This document shows positions 34,617 through 43,420 of a stretch of 64,000 bases of DNA, one piece after another. The notes beneath the pieces are model-generated. The model searched no databases, was not told where the DNA came from, and saw only the letters and a list, made by a program, of their open reading frames with translations. This stretch comes from Comamonadaceae bacterium (GTDB taxonomy: Bacteria > Pseudomonadota > Gammaproteobacteria > Burkholderiales > Burkholderiaceae_C), in NCBI GenBank assembly GCA_947453965.1, contig CANGIQ010000007.1:50161-114160 (forward strand). The letters run 5' to 3'. The position numbers were made by a program, and so were the translations under genes. The first letter of the stretch is position 1. The number at the start of each line of letters is the position of its first letter.

Positions 34617-35404
34617 CACAACACGCTGCTTACAAACACGCCCGCGTGGTCTACCAAGGCCACACCTTCGATGCCACCGAACAAGACGGTCAACTGCTGC
34701 TGGCCGATGGCCGCTTGGTGGCGTTCGACCAAGTGCAATGGCTGCCGCCTTTGGCCCCGGTGGCGCGCCCGCGCACCGTGATTGCCTTGGGGCTCAACTA
34801 TGCCGACCATGCCAAAGAGCTGGCCTTCAAAGAGCCACCCAAAGAGCCGCTGGCCTTTGTCAAAGGCGAGGCCTCGTTCATCGGCCACCAGCAACTGACC
34901 CTGCGCCCTGGCGATGTGCAGTTCATGCACTACGAGTGCGAACTCGCCGTGGTCATCGGCCGCACCGCACGCCGGGTGAAAAAAGAAGACGCCTACGACT
35001 ATGTGCGCGGCTACACCGTGGCCAACGACTACGCCATCCGCGACTACTTAGAGAACTGGTACCGCCCGAATCTGCGGGTGAAAAACCGCGACACCTGCAC
35101 ACCCATTGGCCCCTGGCTGATCGACGCTGCCCATGTGCATGCCGAATATGGCGATCCCATGAACTTGGCGCTGCAAACCACCGTCAACGGCAAAGTCACC
35201 CAAAGCGGCAACACCCGCGACATGATTTTTGACGTGCCCACCTTGATCGCCTACTTCAGCCGCTTCATGACGCTGAACCCCGGCGACGTCATCTTGACCG
35301 GCACGCCCGATGGCGTGGTGGATTGCCAACCGGGCGACGTGATCGTCACCGAGATCGAAGGCATTGGCGCGCTGACCAACACCATCGCGCTCGCCCCCCG
35401 CTGA
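34613..35404 (+). CDS. hpaG2: homoprotocatechuate pathway decarboxylase/isomerase subunit, HpaG2 half
   Basis: The ATG at 34613 lies in the last codons of hpaG1. The 263-residue protein has the FAH-family catalytic core: VIALGLNYADHAKELAFKEP, the metal-binding MHYECELAVVIGRTARRV, then YTVANDYAIRDY and GDVILTGTPDGV. It matches the C-terminal half of E. coli HpaG. With HpaG1 it should carry out decarboxylation of the tricarboxylate intermediate and isomerisation to the hydroxyheptadienedioate. hpaE follows after 57 bases. Confidence 0.88.
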   Translation: MTQHAAYKHARVVYQGHTFDATEQDGQLLLADGRLVAFDQVQWLPPLAPVARPRTVIALGLNYADHAKELAFKEPPKEPLAFVKGEASFIGHQQLTLRPGDVQFMHYECELAVVIGRTARRVKKEDAYDYVRGYTVANDYAIRDYLENWYRPNLRVKNRDTCTPIGPWLIDAAHVHAEYGDPMNLALQTTVNGKVTQSGNTRDMIFDVPTLIAYFSRFMTLNPGDVILTGTPDGVVDCQPGDVIVTEIEGIGALTNTIALAPR

Positions 35405-35461
35405 GCCGCGACCCATAACGACATCCCACGCACATCACCCACCCCAGACGAACACCCCGCC

Positions 35462-36937
35462 ATGTCACACATCCAACACCTCATCAACGGCCAACACGTC
35501 AGCCACGGCAAGACGTTTGAAACCATCAACCCCGCCACCCAAGACGTACTCGCCGAAGTAGCCGCAGGCGGCACGAACGAAGTGAACGCGGCGGTGGCCG
35601 CAGCGAAAGCGGCCTTTCCCAAATGGGCCAACACACCCGCACCCGAACGCGCCAAGGTGATTCGCAAACTCGGCGACCTGATTGCCAAGCACGTGCCCGA
35701 AATCGCGCAAACCGAAACCAACGACTGCGGCCAAACCATCTCGCAGACCGGCAAGCAACTCATTCCGCGTGCGGCCGACAACTTCTACTACTTCGCCGAA
35801 ATGTGCACCCGCGTGGACGGCCACACCTACCCCACGCCCACCCATCTGAACTACACGCTGTTTCACCCCGTGGGTGTGTGTGCCCTGATCAGCCCCTGGA
35901 ACGTGCCCTTCATGACCGCCACGTGGAAGGTCGCACCCTGCCTGGCCTTTGGCAACACCGCGGTGCTCAAGATGAGCGAGCTCTCGCCCCTGACCGCTGC
36001 GCGCCTGGGCGATTTGGCCTTGGAAGCAGGCATTCCTGCAGGCGTGCTCAACCTGGTGCACGGCTATGGCCAAGACACAGGCGAGCCTTTGGTGGCACAC
36101 CCCGATGTGCGCGCCATCTCGTTCACCGGCTCCACCGCCACAGGCAACCGCATTGTCAAAACAGCGGGCTTGAAAAAGTTCAGCATGGAGCTGGGTGGCA
36201 AGAGCCCATTTGTGATTTTTGAAGACGCCGATTTGGACCGTGCCTTGGACGCCGCCATCTTCATGATCTTCAGCAACAACGGCGAGCGCTGCACCGCAGG
36301 CAGCCGCATCTTGGTGCAGCAAAGCATTTACGCCGACTTTGTAGCCAAGTTCACCGAACGCGCCAAACGCATCACCGTGGGCGATCCACTCGATGAAAAA
36401 ACCATCGTCGGCCCCATGATCTCGAAAGCGCATTTGGCCAAGGTGAAAAGCTACATCGAGCTCGGCCCCAAAGAAGGCGCCACGATGCTGTGCGGCGGCT
36501 TGGACCGCCCCAGCTACGCGCCTGAGTTGTCGGCTCGCGTGAAGAATGGCAACTTTGTGTGGCCCACCGTGTTTGCCGATGTGGACAACCGCATGAAGAT
36601 CGCGCAAGACGAAATCTTTGGCCCGGTGGCCTGCCTGATTCCGTTCAAAGACGAAGCCCACGCGATTGAATTGGCCAACGACATTGCCTACGGTTTGAGC
36701 AGCTATGTGTGGACCGAAAACATTGGCAAAGCCCACCGTGTGGCCGCTGCTGTCGAAGCCGGCATGTGCTTTGTGAACAGCCAAAACGTGCGCGACCTGC
36801 GCCAACCTTTTGGCGGCACCAAGGCCAGCGGCACCGGCCGCGAAGGCGGCACCTGGAGCTACGAAGTGTTTTGCGAGCCCAAGAACGTGGCGGTCAGTTT
36901 GGGCAGCCACCACATTCCGCATTGGGGAACCCCATGA
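35462..36937 (+). CDS. hpaE: 5-carboxymethyl-2-hydroxymuconate semialdehyde dehydrogenase
   Basis: The 491-residue aldehyde dehydrogenase has the NAD site FTGSTATGNRIV, the catalytic glutamate in MELGGKSP and the catalytic C277 in NNGERCTAGSR. The neighbourhood and the N-terminal HLINGQHVSHGKTFETINPA match HpaE, which oxidises the ring-cleavage semialdehyde with NAD in the homoprotocatechuate pathway. Its stop overlaps the ATG of the Bug-type gene by four bases, so that gene is in the same transcription unit. Confidence 0.92.
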   Translation: MSHIQHLINGQHVSHGKTFETINPATQDVLAEVAAGGTNEVNAAVAAAKAAFPKWANTPAPERAKVIRKLGDLIAKHVPEIAQTETNDCGQTISQTGKQLIPRAADNFYYFAEMCTRVDGHTYPTPTHLNYTLFHPVGVCALISPWNVPFMTATWKVAPCLAFGNTAVLKMSELSPLTAARLGDLALEAGIPAGVLNLVHGYGQDTGEPLVAHPDVRAISFTGSTATGNRIVKTAGLKKFSMELGGKSPFVIFEDADLDRALDAAIFMIFSNNGERCTAGSRILVQQSIYADFVAKFTERAKRITVGDPLDEKTIVGPMISKAHLAKVKSYIELGPKEGATMLCGGLDRPSYAPELSARVKNGNFVWPTVFADVDNRMKIAQDEIFGPVACLIPFKDEAHAIELANDIAYGLSSYVWTENIGKAHRVAAAVEAGMCFVNSQNVRDLRQPFGGTKASGTGREGGTWSYEVFCEPKNVAVSLGSHHIPHWGTP

Positions 36938-37962
36938 CGCGATCGCGATTCGAGGATGCGGTGGCTCACCCCACCTCATCCTCCATGGCAGTTTTTTCAA
37001 GACGGCGTTTGCTGCTGGGCACAGCAGTAGTGGCCCTGCCCTGGGCCGCGCAGGCACAAGCACCCGTTTGGCCCACCAAACCCATCCGGCTGATCGTGCC
37101 TTTCCCACCCGGTGGCACCACCGATGTGGTGACGCGTCTGGTGGCCACTGAGCTCAGCAAGTCGCTGGGTCAAAGCGTGGTGGTCGACAACAAGCCGGGT
37201 GCGGGCACGGTGCTGGGTGTGGACCTCGCCGCCAAATCGCAGCCTGACGGTTACACCTTAGTCACCGTGGCCAACAGCTTTTGTGTCAACCAAACGCTGG
37301 TGAAAAACTTGCCCTATGACGGCCTGCGCGATTTGCGGCCGGTCGGCCTGATGGGCATGTCCGAGCATGTGCTGGCCACCCACCCGGGCAGCGGCCTCAA
37401 AACCGTGGCCGATTTGATCGCCGCTGCCAAAAAGCAGCCCGGCAAGCTCAGCTACGCTTCGTTTGGTGCAGGCACGTCGGCGCATCTGGCGGGTGCCATG
37501 CTCGAAGGACAAGCGGGCATCGAGATGATCCACGTGCCCTACAAGGGCCAAGCCCCCGGGCTCAATGATTTGATCGGCGGTCAGGTCACGGTGATGTTTG
37601 GCAACTGGCCGGAGTTTCGCCAACATGTGCAAAGCGGCAAGTTGGTGGCAATCGGCATGGCCACGGCCAAACGCTCGCCACTGGCACCGCAGATCGCCAC
37701 ACTGGCCGAGCAGGGCTTGGCGATTGAATCGAATTCGTGGAACGGCATCCTCACGCGCAGCGGCACACCCGATGCGGTGGTGCAGCGCCTGAATGCTGAG
37801 ATCAACAAGGCCTTGCAGGCACCCGCCGTGGTGCAGGCTTTTGCGGACGGCGGCATTGTGTCGCTGGCGGGCACGCCGGATCGGTTTGCCAGCTTCATCC
37901 GCAGCGAGACCGACAAATACGCGCAGGTGATCCGCAAGGCGGGGATCACGTCGGATGTTTGA
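36934..37962 (+). CDS. Bug/TctC-family tripartite tricarboxylate transporter solute-binding protein
   Basis: The protein is 342 residues from the overlapping ATG at 36934. A second ATG at 36985 would give a cleaner signal with twin arginines (FSRRRLLLGTAVVALP, then AQAQ). Bug-family hallmarks are the start of the mature part PTKPIRLIVPFPPGGTTDVV and, later, PGKLSYASFGAGTSAHLAG. It binds a carboxylate in the periplasm for a TctAB-type transporter, but no tctA or tctB lies in the window. Its coupling to hpaE suggests that it delivers an aromatic acid substrate of the hpa pathway; that is inference. Confidence 0.88.
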   Translation: MTRSRFEDAVAHPTSSSMAVFSRRRLLLGTAVVALPWAAQAQAPVWPTKPIRLIVPFPPGGTTDVVTRLVATELSKSLGQSVVVDNKPGAGTVLGVDLAAKSQPDGYTLVTVANSFCVNQTLVKNLPYDGLRDLRPVGLMGMSEHVLATHPGSGLKTVADLIAAAKKQPGKLSYASFGAGTSAHLAGAMLEGQAGIEMIHVPYKGQAPGLNDLIGGQVTVMFGNWPEFRQHVQSGKLVAIGMATAKRSPLAPQIATLAEQGLAIESNSWNGILTRSGTPDAVVQRLNAEINKALQAPAVVQAFADGGIVSLAGTPDRFASFIRSETDKYAQVIRKAGITSDV

Positions 37963-38043
37963 CATGGTTCTGCCCCATCAACCCATCTCGAATGTTGCGC
38001 TGACGTGCGCCGCATCACATTTACGCGGACGACTTGGCGAGAT

Positions 38044-38141
38044 GGGCCGGGCGGGACGTTGGGCTCCGCTCATGTCCCCCGGGGCGGGCTGGGCCCGCCC
38101 CTCCTCCTTGACTTCGCTGCGCCCAACATCCCGCCCAACCC
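38044..38141 (-). repeat. nested-hairpin repeat element, copy A
   Basis: Read on the minus strand, this has five parts: a 21-base outer stem (38121-38141 pairing with 38044-38064); the core GCAGCGAAGTCAAGGAGGA; a 9-bp inner stem GGGGCGGGC/GCCCGCCCC with loop CCA; a second core GGGGGACATGAGCGGA; and the closing outer strand. The three outer-stem positions that do not pair by Watson-Crick rules are all G-U pairs if the minus strand is RNA. The cores recur in copy B with unrelated stem sequences. I do not recognise a named family. Confidence 0.7.
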
Positions 38142-38193
38142 ATCGACGAGGTGTGGGCACGCTGACATTTAGATGCCTGATTTGCCACCCAAA

Positions 38194-38289
38194 GGTGAGG
38201 CTGGGTATCTGCCACAGCGAAGTAAAGGGGGAGGGATTTGCACAGCAAATCCCGGAGGACATGAGCGGCGGCAGATGCCCAGCCTCACC
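38194..38289 (+). repeat. nested-hairpin repeat element, copy B
   Basis: Read on the plus strand, this has five parts: a 20-base outer stem (38194-38213 with 38270-38289); core ACAGCGAAGTAAAGGGGGA; a 9-bp inner stem GGGATTTGC/GCAAATCCC with loop ACA; second core GGAGGACATGAGCGGC; and the closing outer strand. The one non-Watson-Crick outer pair is G-U on this strand. Core identity with copy A is 16 of 19 and 14 of 16, while both stems differ completely but keep their lengths. The element ends 51 bases before the hpaD ATG. Confidence 0.7.
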
Positions 38290-38340
38290 GTCACACGCCA
38301 ACACCAAAGCAAGCACACCCACACACCGCAAGGAACCGCC

Positions 38341-39267
38341 ATGGGCCAACTAGCACTCGCCGCCAAAATCACACACGTGCCCAGCATGTACCTGAGCGAA
38401 ATTCCAGGCCCGCGTTTTGGCACCCGTCAAAGCGCCATCGACGGCCACCAAGAAATCAGCCGCCGCTGCCGCGCGCTCGGCGTGGACACACTGGTGGTGT
38501 TTGACACCCACTGGCTGGTCAACGCGAATTACCACATCAACTGCGCGCCACATTTCAAGGGCAGCTACACCAGCAACGAGCTGCCGCACTTCATCAACCA
38601 CATGGCGTTCGAGTCACCGGGCAACCCCGCGCTCGGGCATCTGCTCGCCAAGGTGGCCAACGAACACGGGGTGGAAACGCTGGCGCACGACAACACCACG
38701 CTCGATCCCGAATACGGCACGCTGGTGCCGTTGCGCTACATGAACGAAGACCAGCACTTCAAGGTGGTGTCGGTCTCGGCCCTGTGCATGGTGCATTACC
38801 TCAACGACAGCGCGCGCCTGGGCTGGGCCATGCGCGAAGCGGTGGAAAAACACTACGACGGCAAGGTCGCGTTTTTGGCCAGCGGCTCGTTGAGTCATCG
38901 CTTTGCGCAAAACGGCTTGGCACCGGAGTTTGCCCACAAGATCTGGAGCCCTTTCTTGGAACAACTCGACAAACAGGTGCTGCAGATGTGGGCGAATCGC
39001 GAATGGAAAGCCTTTTGCGAGATGCTGCCCGAATACGCCAGCAAGGGCCACGGCGAAGGCTTCATGCACGACACGGCCATGTTGCTGGGTGCTTTGGGTT
39101 GGACGGGCTATGACGGTGCGGCCGAAATCGTCACACCGTACTTCGGCGCCAGTGGCACCGGCCAGCTCAATGCGATTTTTGACGTCACGCCGCAAAGCGG
39201 CGCGCAGGTGCCCGCTCCCGTGGCCAGTAGCGCCGAAGGCTACACCGCGATCAGCACACGTCTGTAA
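38341..39267 (+). CDS. hpaD: 3,4-dihydroxyphenylacetate 2,3-dioxygenase
   Basis: The ATG at 38341 follows AAGGAACCGCC and gives 308 residues. The sequence is of the class III LigB-type extradiol dioxygenase fold: KITHVPSMYLSEIPGPRFGT, FDTHWLVNANYHINC, then GSLSHRFAQNGLAPEF with metal-binding and acid-base histidines. This size and the SEIPGPRFGTRQ motif match HpaD of the homoprotocatechuate pathway. It opens the ring between carbons 2 and 3 to the carboxymethyl-hydroxymuconate semialdehyde used by HpaE. The long frame start upstream lies within repeat B and is rejected. Confidence 0.93.
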   Translation: MGQLALAAKITHVPSMYLSEIPGPRFGTRQSAIDGHQEISRRCRALGVDTLVVFDTHWLVNANYHINCAPHFKGSYTSNELPHFINHMAFESPGNPALGHLLAKVANEHGVETLAHDNTTLDPEYGTLVPLRYMNEDQHFKVVSVSALCMVHYLNDSARLGWAMREAVEKHYDGKVAFLASGSLSHRFAQNGLAPEFAHKIWSPFLEQLDKQVLQMWANREWKAFCEMLPEYASKGHGEGFMHDTAMLLGALGWTGYDGAAEIVTPYFGASGTGQLNAIFDVTPQSGAQVPAPVASSAEGYTAISTRL

Positions 39268-39289
39268 GTCACACATTTGTGAGAACACC

Positions 39290-39763
39290 ATGCCCCACCT
39301 TGTGATCCTCTACACCGGCCAACTCGACCTCGAAACCGACATGGGCGTGCTGTGCCGCAGCTTGGCCGACGCCATGCTCACCGTGCAAGACGAGTCCGGC
39401 AAACAAGTATTTCCCACCGGCGGCACCCGCGTGCTGGCCTACCCCGCAGCGCACCATGCGGTGGCCGATGGCGGTGCGGCAGGCCGCCAAGCCGCGCTGT
39501 TCACGCACCACCCACAGAGCGGCCCCCACGGCTCGGGCGACTCCAGCGACTACGCCTTTGTCTACCTCAACCTGCGCATGGGCCGTGGCCGCAGCGAAGC
39601 CACGCAGCAACGCGCAGGCCAAACCCTGATCGACGTCACAAAGGCGCACTTTGCCGAGCTGTTTACCAAGCGCCACATCGGCATCACGCTGCAAGTCGAT
39701 GTGGGCGCCGAGGTGTTCGACGCCAAGCACAGCAACTTGCACCCGCTGTTCAACAAACCTTGA
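39290..39763 (+). CDS. hpaF: 5-carboxymethyl-2-hydroxymuconate delta-isomerase
   Basis: The ATG at 39290 lies 22 bases after hpaD. The protein begins [13 protein letters not shown], so Pro-1 after Met removal can serve as the tautomerase-type catalytic residue. Further family regions are [20 protein letters not shown] and [20 protein letters not shown]. At 157 residues it is about 30 longer than the E. coli enzyme of about 126, because of an Ala/Gly/His-rich insertion around residues 58-82. It isomerises the dicarboxylate formed by HpaE. Role assigned from motifs and context. Confidence 0.88.
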   Translation: MPHLVILYTGQLDLETDMGVLCRSLADAMLTVQDESGKQVFPTGGTRVLAYPAAHHAVADGGAAGRQAALFTHHPQSGPHGSGDSSDYAFVYLNLRMGRGRSEATQQRAGQTLIDVTKAHFAELFTKRHIGITLQVDVGAEVFDAKHSNLHPLFNKP

Positions 39764-39786
39764 TCTCTATCTTTGCAAAGGCTCCC

Positions 39787-40602
39787 ATGTTTGATGACTC
39801 CTTGATCCAACAACTCGCCGCCGAGCTGAACCAGTCCGAAAAATCGGGCGTGCAAATCGAGCACTTCTCCAAGCGCTTCCCCGGCATGACCATCGAAGAT
39901 GGCTACCGCATCAACCGCGCCTGGATGGCGCTCAAGCTCGCCGAAGGCCACCAGGTGATGGGCCACAAAATTGGCCTGACCAGCCGCGCCATGCAGCAGG
40001 CCAGCCAAATTGACGAGCCCGACTACGGCACCTTGCTCGAGCACATGCGCTACACCTGCACGCCCGGCCAGGTGTTGGACATTCCGATCAAAAACTTCAT
40101 CGCCCCACGGGTGGAGGTCGAGCTGGCCTTTGTGCTCAAGCACGCGCTGCGCGGCCCCGACGTGACCGTGGCCCAAGTGCTGGCCGCCACCGACTATGTG
40201 ACGCCCGCGATCGAGATCATCGACTCGCGCATCGAACAGTTCGACCGCCACACCAAAGTGATGCGCAAGGTGTTCGACACCATCAGCGACAACGCGGCCA
40301 ACGCAGGCATCGTGCTCGGGGGTGCCCATGTGGACCCACACACCACCAACCTGCCCTGGTGCGGTGCGGTGCTGCGCCAAAACGGCGTGGTGGAAGAAAC
40401 CGGCCTGGCCGCCGGCGTGCAAGGCGACCCCGCGATCGGCGTGGCCTGGCTGGCCAACAAACTCGCGCCCTGGGGCGAGCACCTACACGCGGGCGAGGTG
40501 GTGCTGGCGGGCTCGTTCACGCGTCCCGTGGGTGCCAAGGTCGGCGACATGTTTGAGGCAGACTACGGCCCATTGGGTTGCTTGCAATTCCGCTTTGTGT
40601 AA
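39787..40602 (+). CDS. hpaH: 2-oxo-hept-3-ene-1,7-dioate hydratase
   Basis: The 271-residue protein is of the MhpD/HpaH hydratase class: [20 protein letters not shown], then [14 protein letters not shown] with metal-ligand glutamates, and [20 protein letters not shown] near the C-terminus. It adds water to the oxo-heptenedioate made by HpaG, giving the substrate of HpaI. The gene begins 23 bases after hpaF and is followed by a 102-base gap before hpaI with no obvious terminator. Confidence 0.92.
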   Translation: MFDDSLIQQLAAELNQSEKSGVQIEHFSKRFPGMTIEDGYRINRAWMALKLAEGHQVMGHKIGLTSRAMQQASQIDEPDYGTLLEHMRYTCTPGQVLDIPIKNFIAPRVEVELAFVLKHALRGPDVTVAQVLAATDYVTPAIEIIDSRIEQFDRHTKVMRKVFDTISDNAANAGIVLGGAHVDPHTTNLPWCGAVLRQNGVVEETGLAAGVQGDPAIGVAWLANKLAPWGEHLHAGEVVLAGSFTRPVGAKVGDMFEADYGPLGCLQFRFV

Positions 40603-40704
40603 GGCGCGTTTTTCTCACCCAAGCCATCACAATCCGCCGCCAACATCGACATCGTTTCCACATCGTCCAAGCTTCTTCAACCTACTTTTTCACACGGTCA
40701 CACC

Positions 40705-41526
40705 ATGCAAACACCTGTCAACGCCTTCAAACACGCCCTTCACAAAAAGCAAGCCCAAATCGGTTTATGGATGGGCTTGGGCAACGCCGTCGCGGCCGAA
40801 ATTTGCGCCGGTGCTGGCTTTGACTGGCTGGTGCTCGACGGCGAGCACGGCCCCAACGACCTGACCACCTTGCTCGCGCAACTGCAAACCGTGGCCGCCT
40901 ATCCCGGCGCCAACCCCGTGGTGCGCGTGCCGCACGACCACCCCGCCTTGCTCAAACAAATTCTGGACATTGGCGCGCCCACCGTGTTGGTGCCCATGGT
41001 CGACACCGCCGAGCAAGCGGCTGCCATCGTCAAAGCCTGCCGCTACCCGCAAGACGACGGCCAAGGCGGCATCCGCGGCATGGCCGGCACCCGTGCCGCA
41101 CGCTGGGGCCGCTACCCCAACTACGGCAAAGAAGCCAACGCGCAAGTGTGCGTGTTGGTGCAAGCCGAAACCCGTGAAGCGCTGAAAAACCTCGATGCCA
41201 TTGCCGCTACCGACGGGGTGGACGGCGTGTTCATCGGCCCCGCCGATTTGTCGGCCTCCATGGGCCACATCGGCAACCCCATGCACCCCGAAGTGCAAGG
41301 CGCGATTGAAGACGCGATTGCCCGCATCCGCAAGGCCGGCAAAGCCCCCGGGATCTTGATGGCCGACGAAACCTTGGCCCGCCACTATTTGTCGCTCGGC
41401 GCACTGTTTGTGGCGGTCGGCGTGGACGCCGTGATCTTGGCCCGTCAAACCTCGGCCCTCGCCGCTAAATTCAAAGACAGCTTGCCCACCGCCAACCCGG
41501 CCAACGACAAAGGCCGTGTGTACTGA
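40705..41526 (+). CDS. hpaI: 4-hydroxy-2-oxoheptanedioate aldolase
   Basis: The 273-residue class II pyruvate aldolase shows [20 protein letters not shown], the metal/base region [22 protein letters not shown] and the loop [20 protein letters not shown]. It cleaves 4-hydroxy-2-oxoheptanedioate to pyruvate and succinate semialdehyde, the last step of the pathway. The region immediately before its ATG has no recognisable ribosome site. Confidence 0.93.
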   Translation: MQTPVNAFKHALHKKQAQIGLWMGLGNAVAAEICAGAGFDWLVLDGEHGPNDLTTLLAQLQTVAAYPGANPVVRVPHDHPALLKQILDIGAPTVLVPMVDTAEQAAAIVKACRYPQDDGQGGIRGMAGTRAARWGRYPNYGKEANAQVCVLVQAETREALKNLDAIAATDGVDGVFIGPADLSASMGHIGNPMHPEVQGAIEDAIARIRKAGKAPGILMADETLARHYLSLGALFVAVGVDAVILARQTSALAAKFKDSLPTANPANDKGRVY

Positions 41527-41560
41527 CCGCAGCCTTGCCGTGCCTCGCTAGGAGTTCGCC

Positions 41561-42325
41561 ATGACACAACCACACCGCTTTCACCCCGACGAGTGGGCTA
41601 CCCGCGTGCAGCTCGCGGCCTGCTACCGCATCTTCGCCATGCTGGGCTGGACCGAGATGATCTACAACCACATCACCGTGCGCGTGCCCCCCAGCGTGAG
41701 CGGCGATGACAAGCAGTTTTTGATCAACCCTTTTGGCCTGCACTACAGCGAAGTCACGGCCAGCAACTTGGTGAAGATCAACCTCCAAGGCGAGGTGCTT
41801 GACGGCTCCACCCACCGCGTCAACCCGGCGGGTTTTGTGGTGCATGCCACCTTGCACGCAGGGATTGAGGGCGCGCACTGCGTGATGCACACCCACACCA
41901 CAGCCGGCGTGGCGGTAGCGTGTTTGCAAGGCGGTTTGTCGCAAAGCAATTTTTATTCGGCACAGTTGCACGACATGGTGGCGTACCACGACTTCGAGGG
42001 CATCACCATCCACGCCGACGAGGGGCCACGTGTGCTCAAGAGCATTGGCAACAAGCAAGCCGTGATCTTGCGCAACCACGGTCTGCTGGCCTGGGGCAGC
42101 ACCTTGCCTGAGACCTTCGCGATTTTGTGGACGCTGCAACGCGCCTGCGAAATTCAGCTCGCCACCTTGAGCATGGGTGCACCGATTGCCGTGCCCGAGC
42201 CCATCGCCGCCCGATGCACCCGTGACTCGCTGCAGTTTGACAACCAACACGGTGGCGCGGGCGTGGACGTGTTTGACGCCCTGGTGCGCCAAGTGGACCG
42301 CATCGACACAAGCTACCAACAATGA
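41561..42325 (+). CDS. class II aldolase/adducin-family protein
   Basis: The 254-residue protein has the class II aldolase fold with the zinc-binding motif MHTHTTAGVAVACLQ and a later ligand histidine in LRNHGLLAWG. The adducin-like entry MLGWTEMIYNHITVRVP is near the N-terminus. Members act on sugar phosphates or hydroxy-oxo acids, and many are uncharacterised. The position 34 bases after hpaI, after a GGAG ribosome site, places it in or next to the hpa operon. Whether it belongs to that pathway is unclear because HpaI already supplies the aldolase. Confidence 0.8.
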   Translation: MTQPHRFHPDEWATRVQLAACYRIFAMLGWTEMIYNHITVRVPPSVSGDDKQFLINPFGLHYSEVTASNLVKINLQGEVLDGSTHRVNPAGFVVHATLHAGIEGAHCVMHTHTTAGVAVACLQGGLSQSNFYSAQLHDMVAYHDFEGITIHADEGPRVLKSIGNKQAVILRNHGLLAWGSTLPETFAILWTLQRACEIQLATLSMGAPIAVPEPIAARCTRDSLQFDNQHGGAGVDVFDALVRQVDRIDTSYQQ

Positions 42326-43389
42326 CGTTTTCCAAAATTTGCATTTACGGCGCGGGTGCCATTGGCGGCTGGATTGGCGCGCGATTGGCGCAGCAGCCCG
42401 GTGTGGAACTGTCGGTCGTGGCGCGCGGTGCCACGCTGGCTGCGTTGCAGCAGCACGGATTGCGTTTGCATCGAGCAGCGCCAAATCCGGGTGAAGCGTC
42501 TGGCATGAGCGCCAATGCGTCTGCAGGCGCCGACAGCGGTGCATCGCCGACATCGCCCCTGAGCGTGGCTGTGAAAGCCAGCGCACAGCCCGCCGACTTG
42601 GGCGTGCAAGACCTGGTGGTCATCGCCGTCAAAGCACCGGCGCTGGCCGAGGTGGCGCAACACATTGCGCCGCTCCTGGGCCCACACACCGTGGTGCTCA
42701 CCGCCATGAACGGCGTGCCGTGGTGGTTTTTGCAAGGCTTTGGTGGCCGCTATGCCAACACACCGCTGGCCAGTGTGGACCCGCAAGGTCACATCACCCA
42801 AGCCATTCCTGCGCAGCACCTCATTGGCTGCGTGGTGCATGCCAGTTGTTCGCTGCGCGGCCCTGCTGAGGTGCAGCATCACTTTGGCAATGGCCTGATC
42901 ATCGGCGAGCCCTCGGGTGCGTTGAGTGCGCGCGCGCAAGCACTGCATGCCTTGTTGCAAAGCGCAGGCTTTGACGCGACCTTGTCGCCGCAGATTCAAA
43001 AAGACACTTGGTACAAGCTGTGGGGCAATATGACGGTCAACCCCGTCAGCGCTTTGACGGGTGCCACCACCGACAAAATTTTGAACGACCCGCTGGTGCG
43101 CAACTTCATCTCGCAGGTGATGCTGGAAGCCAAGGCGATTGGCACGGCCATTGGCATTCCCATCGACCAGCAACCGGAAGACCGTCATGCGGTGACACGC
43201 AAACTGGGGGCGTTCAAAACCTCGATGCTGCAAGATGTGGAAGCGCACCGTGCGGTGGAGCTGGATGCGTTGGTAGGCGCGGTGCGGGAGCTGGGGCAGA
43301 TCACGGGTGTGGCCACGCCGTTCACCGATGCGCTGCTGGGGTTGGCGCGGTTGCAGGCGCAGGGGTTGGGGCTTTATCCGGCGACTTGA
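42322..43389 (+). CDS. 2-dehydropantoate 2-reductase family protein (ketopantoate reductase-like)
   Basis: The 355-residue protein begins with a dinucleotide-binding motif ICIYGAGAIGGWIGARLAQQ and has the ApbA/PanE C-terminal domain (KLWGNMTVNPVSALTGATT). Between about residues 54 and 92 it carries a low-complexity Ala/Ser/Gly insertion that the family normally lacks (GEASGMSANASAG and following). PanE makes pantoate for CoA synthesis, but distant paralogues in catabolic clusters reduce other oxo acids. The four-base overlap with the class II aldolase gene suggests a linked catabolic role. I therefore give no symbol. Confidence 0.78.
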   Translation: MTFSKICIYGAGAIGGWIGARLAQQPGVELSVVARGATLAALQQHGLRLHRAAPNPGEASGMSANASAGADSGASPTSPLSVAVKASAQPADLGVQDLVVIAVKAPALAEVAQHIAPLLGPHTVVLTAMNGVPWWFLQGFGGRYANTPLASVDPQGHITQAIPAQHLIGCVVHASCSLRGPAEVQHHFGNGLIIGEPSGALSARAQALHALLQSAGFDATLSPQIQKDTWYKLWGNMTVNPVSALTGATTDKILNDPLVRNFISQVMLEAKAIGTAIGIPIDQQPEDRHAVTRKLGAFKTSMLQDVEAHRAVELDALVGAVRELGQITGVATPFTDALLGLARLQAQGLGLYPAT

Positions 43390-43420
43390 TGGGTTGGCGT
43401 TAGCTCTATGGCCCCGCAAA

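Larger units (their letters stand above)
37963..38340. other. 378-base intergenic region with two nested-hairpin elements
   Basis: This non-coding gap between the Bug-type gene and hpaD holds the two palindromic elements listed separately at 38044-38141 and 38194-38289. They lie about 50 bases apart and face opposite directions. I see no convincing reading frame. No promoter stands out, although the last 50 bases before hpaD are free of hairpins and contain a weak ribosome site (AAGGAACCGCC). Confidence 0.7.

Noticed and set aside
35465..37108. 547-residue open frame on the minus strand opposite hpaE
   Set aside because: It is an antisense shadow of a GC-rich coding region: the composition is His/Gly/Val-rich, no domain is recognisable, and the opposite strand encodes a clear dehydrogenase.
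38044..38141. Integron attC site suggested by GTTGGGC and GCCCAAC in the outer stem
   Set aside because: The order of the two 7-base boxes is the reverse of attC, the second element lacks them, and no integrase is present.
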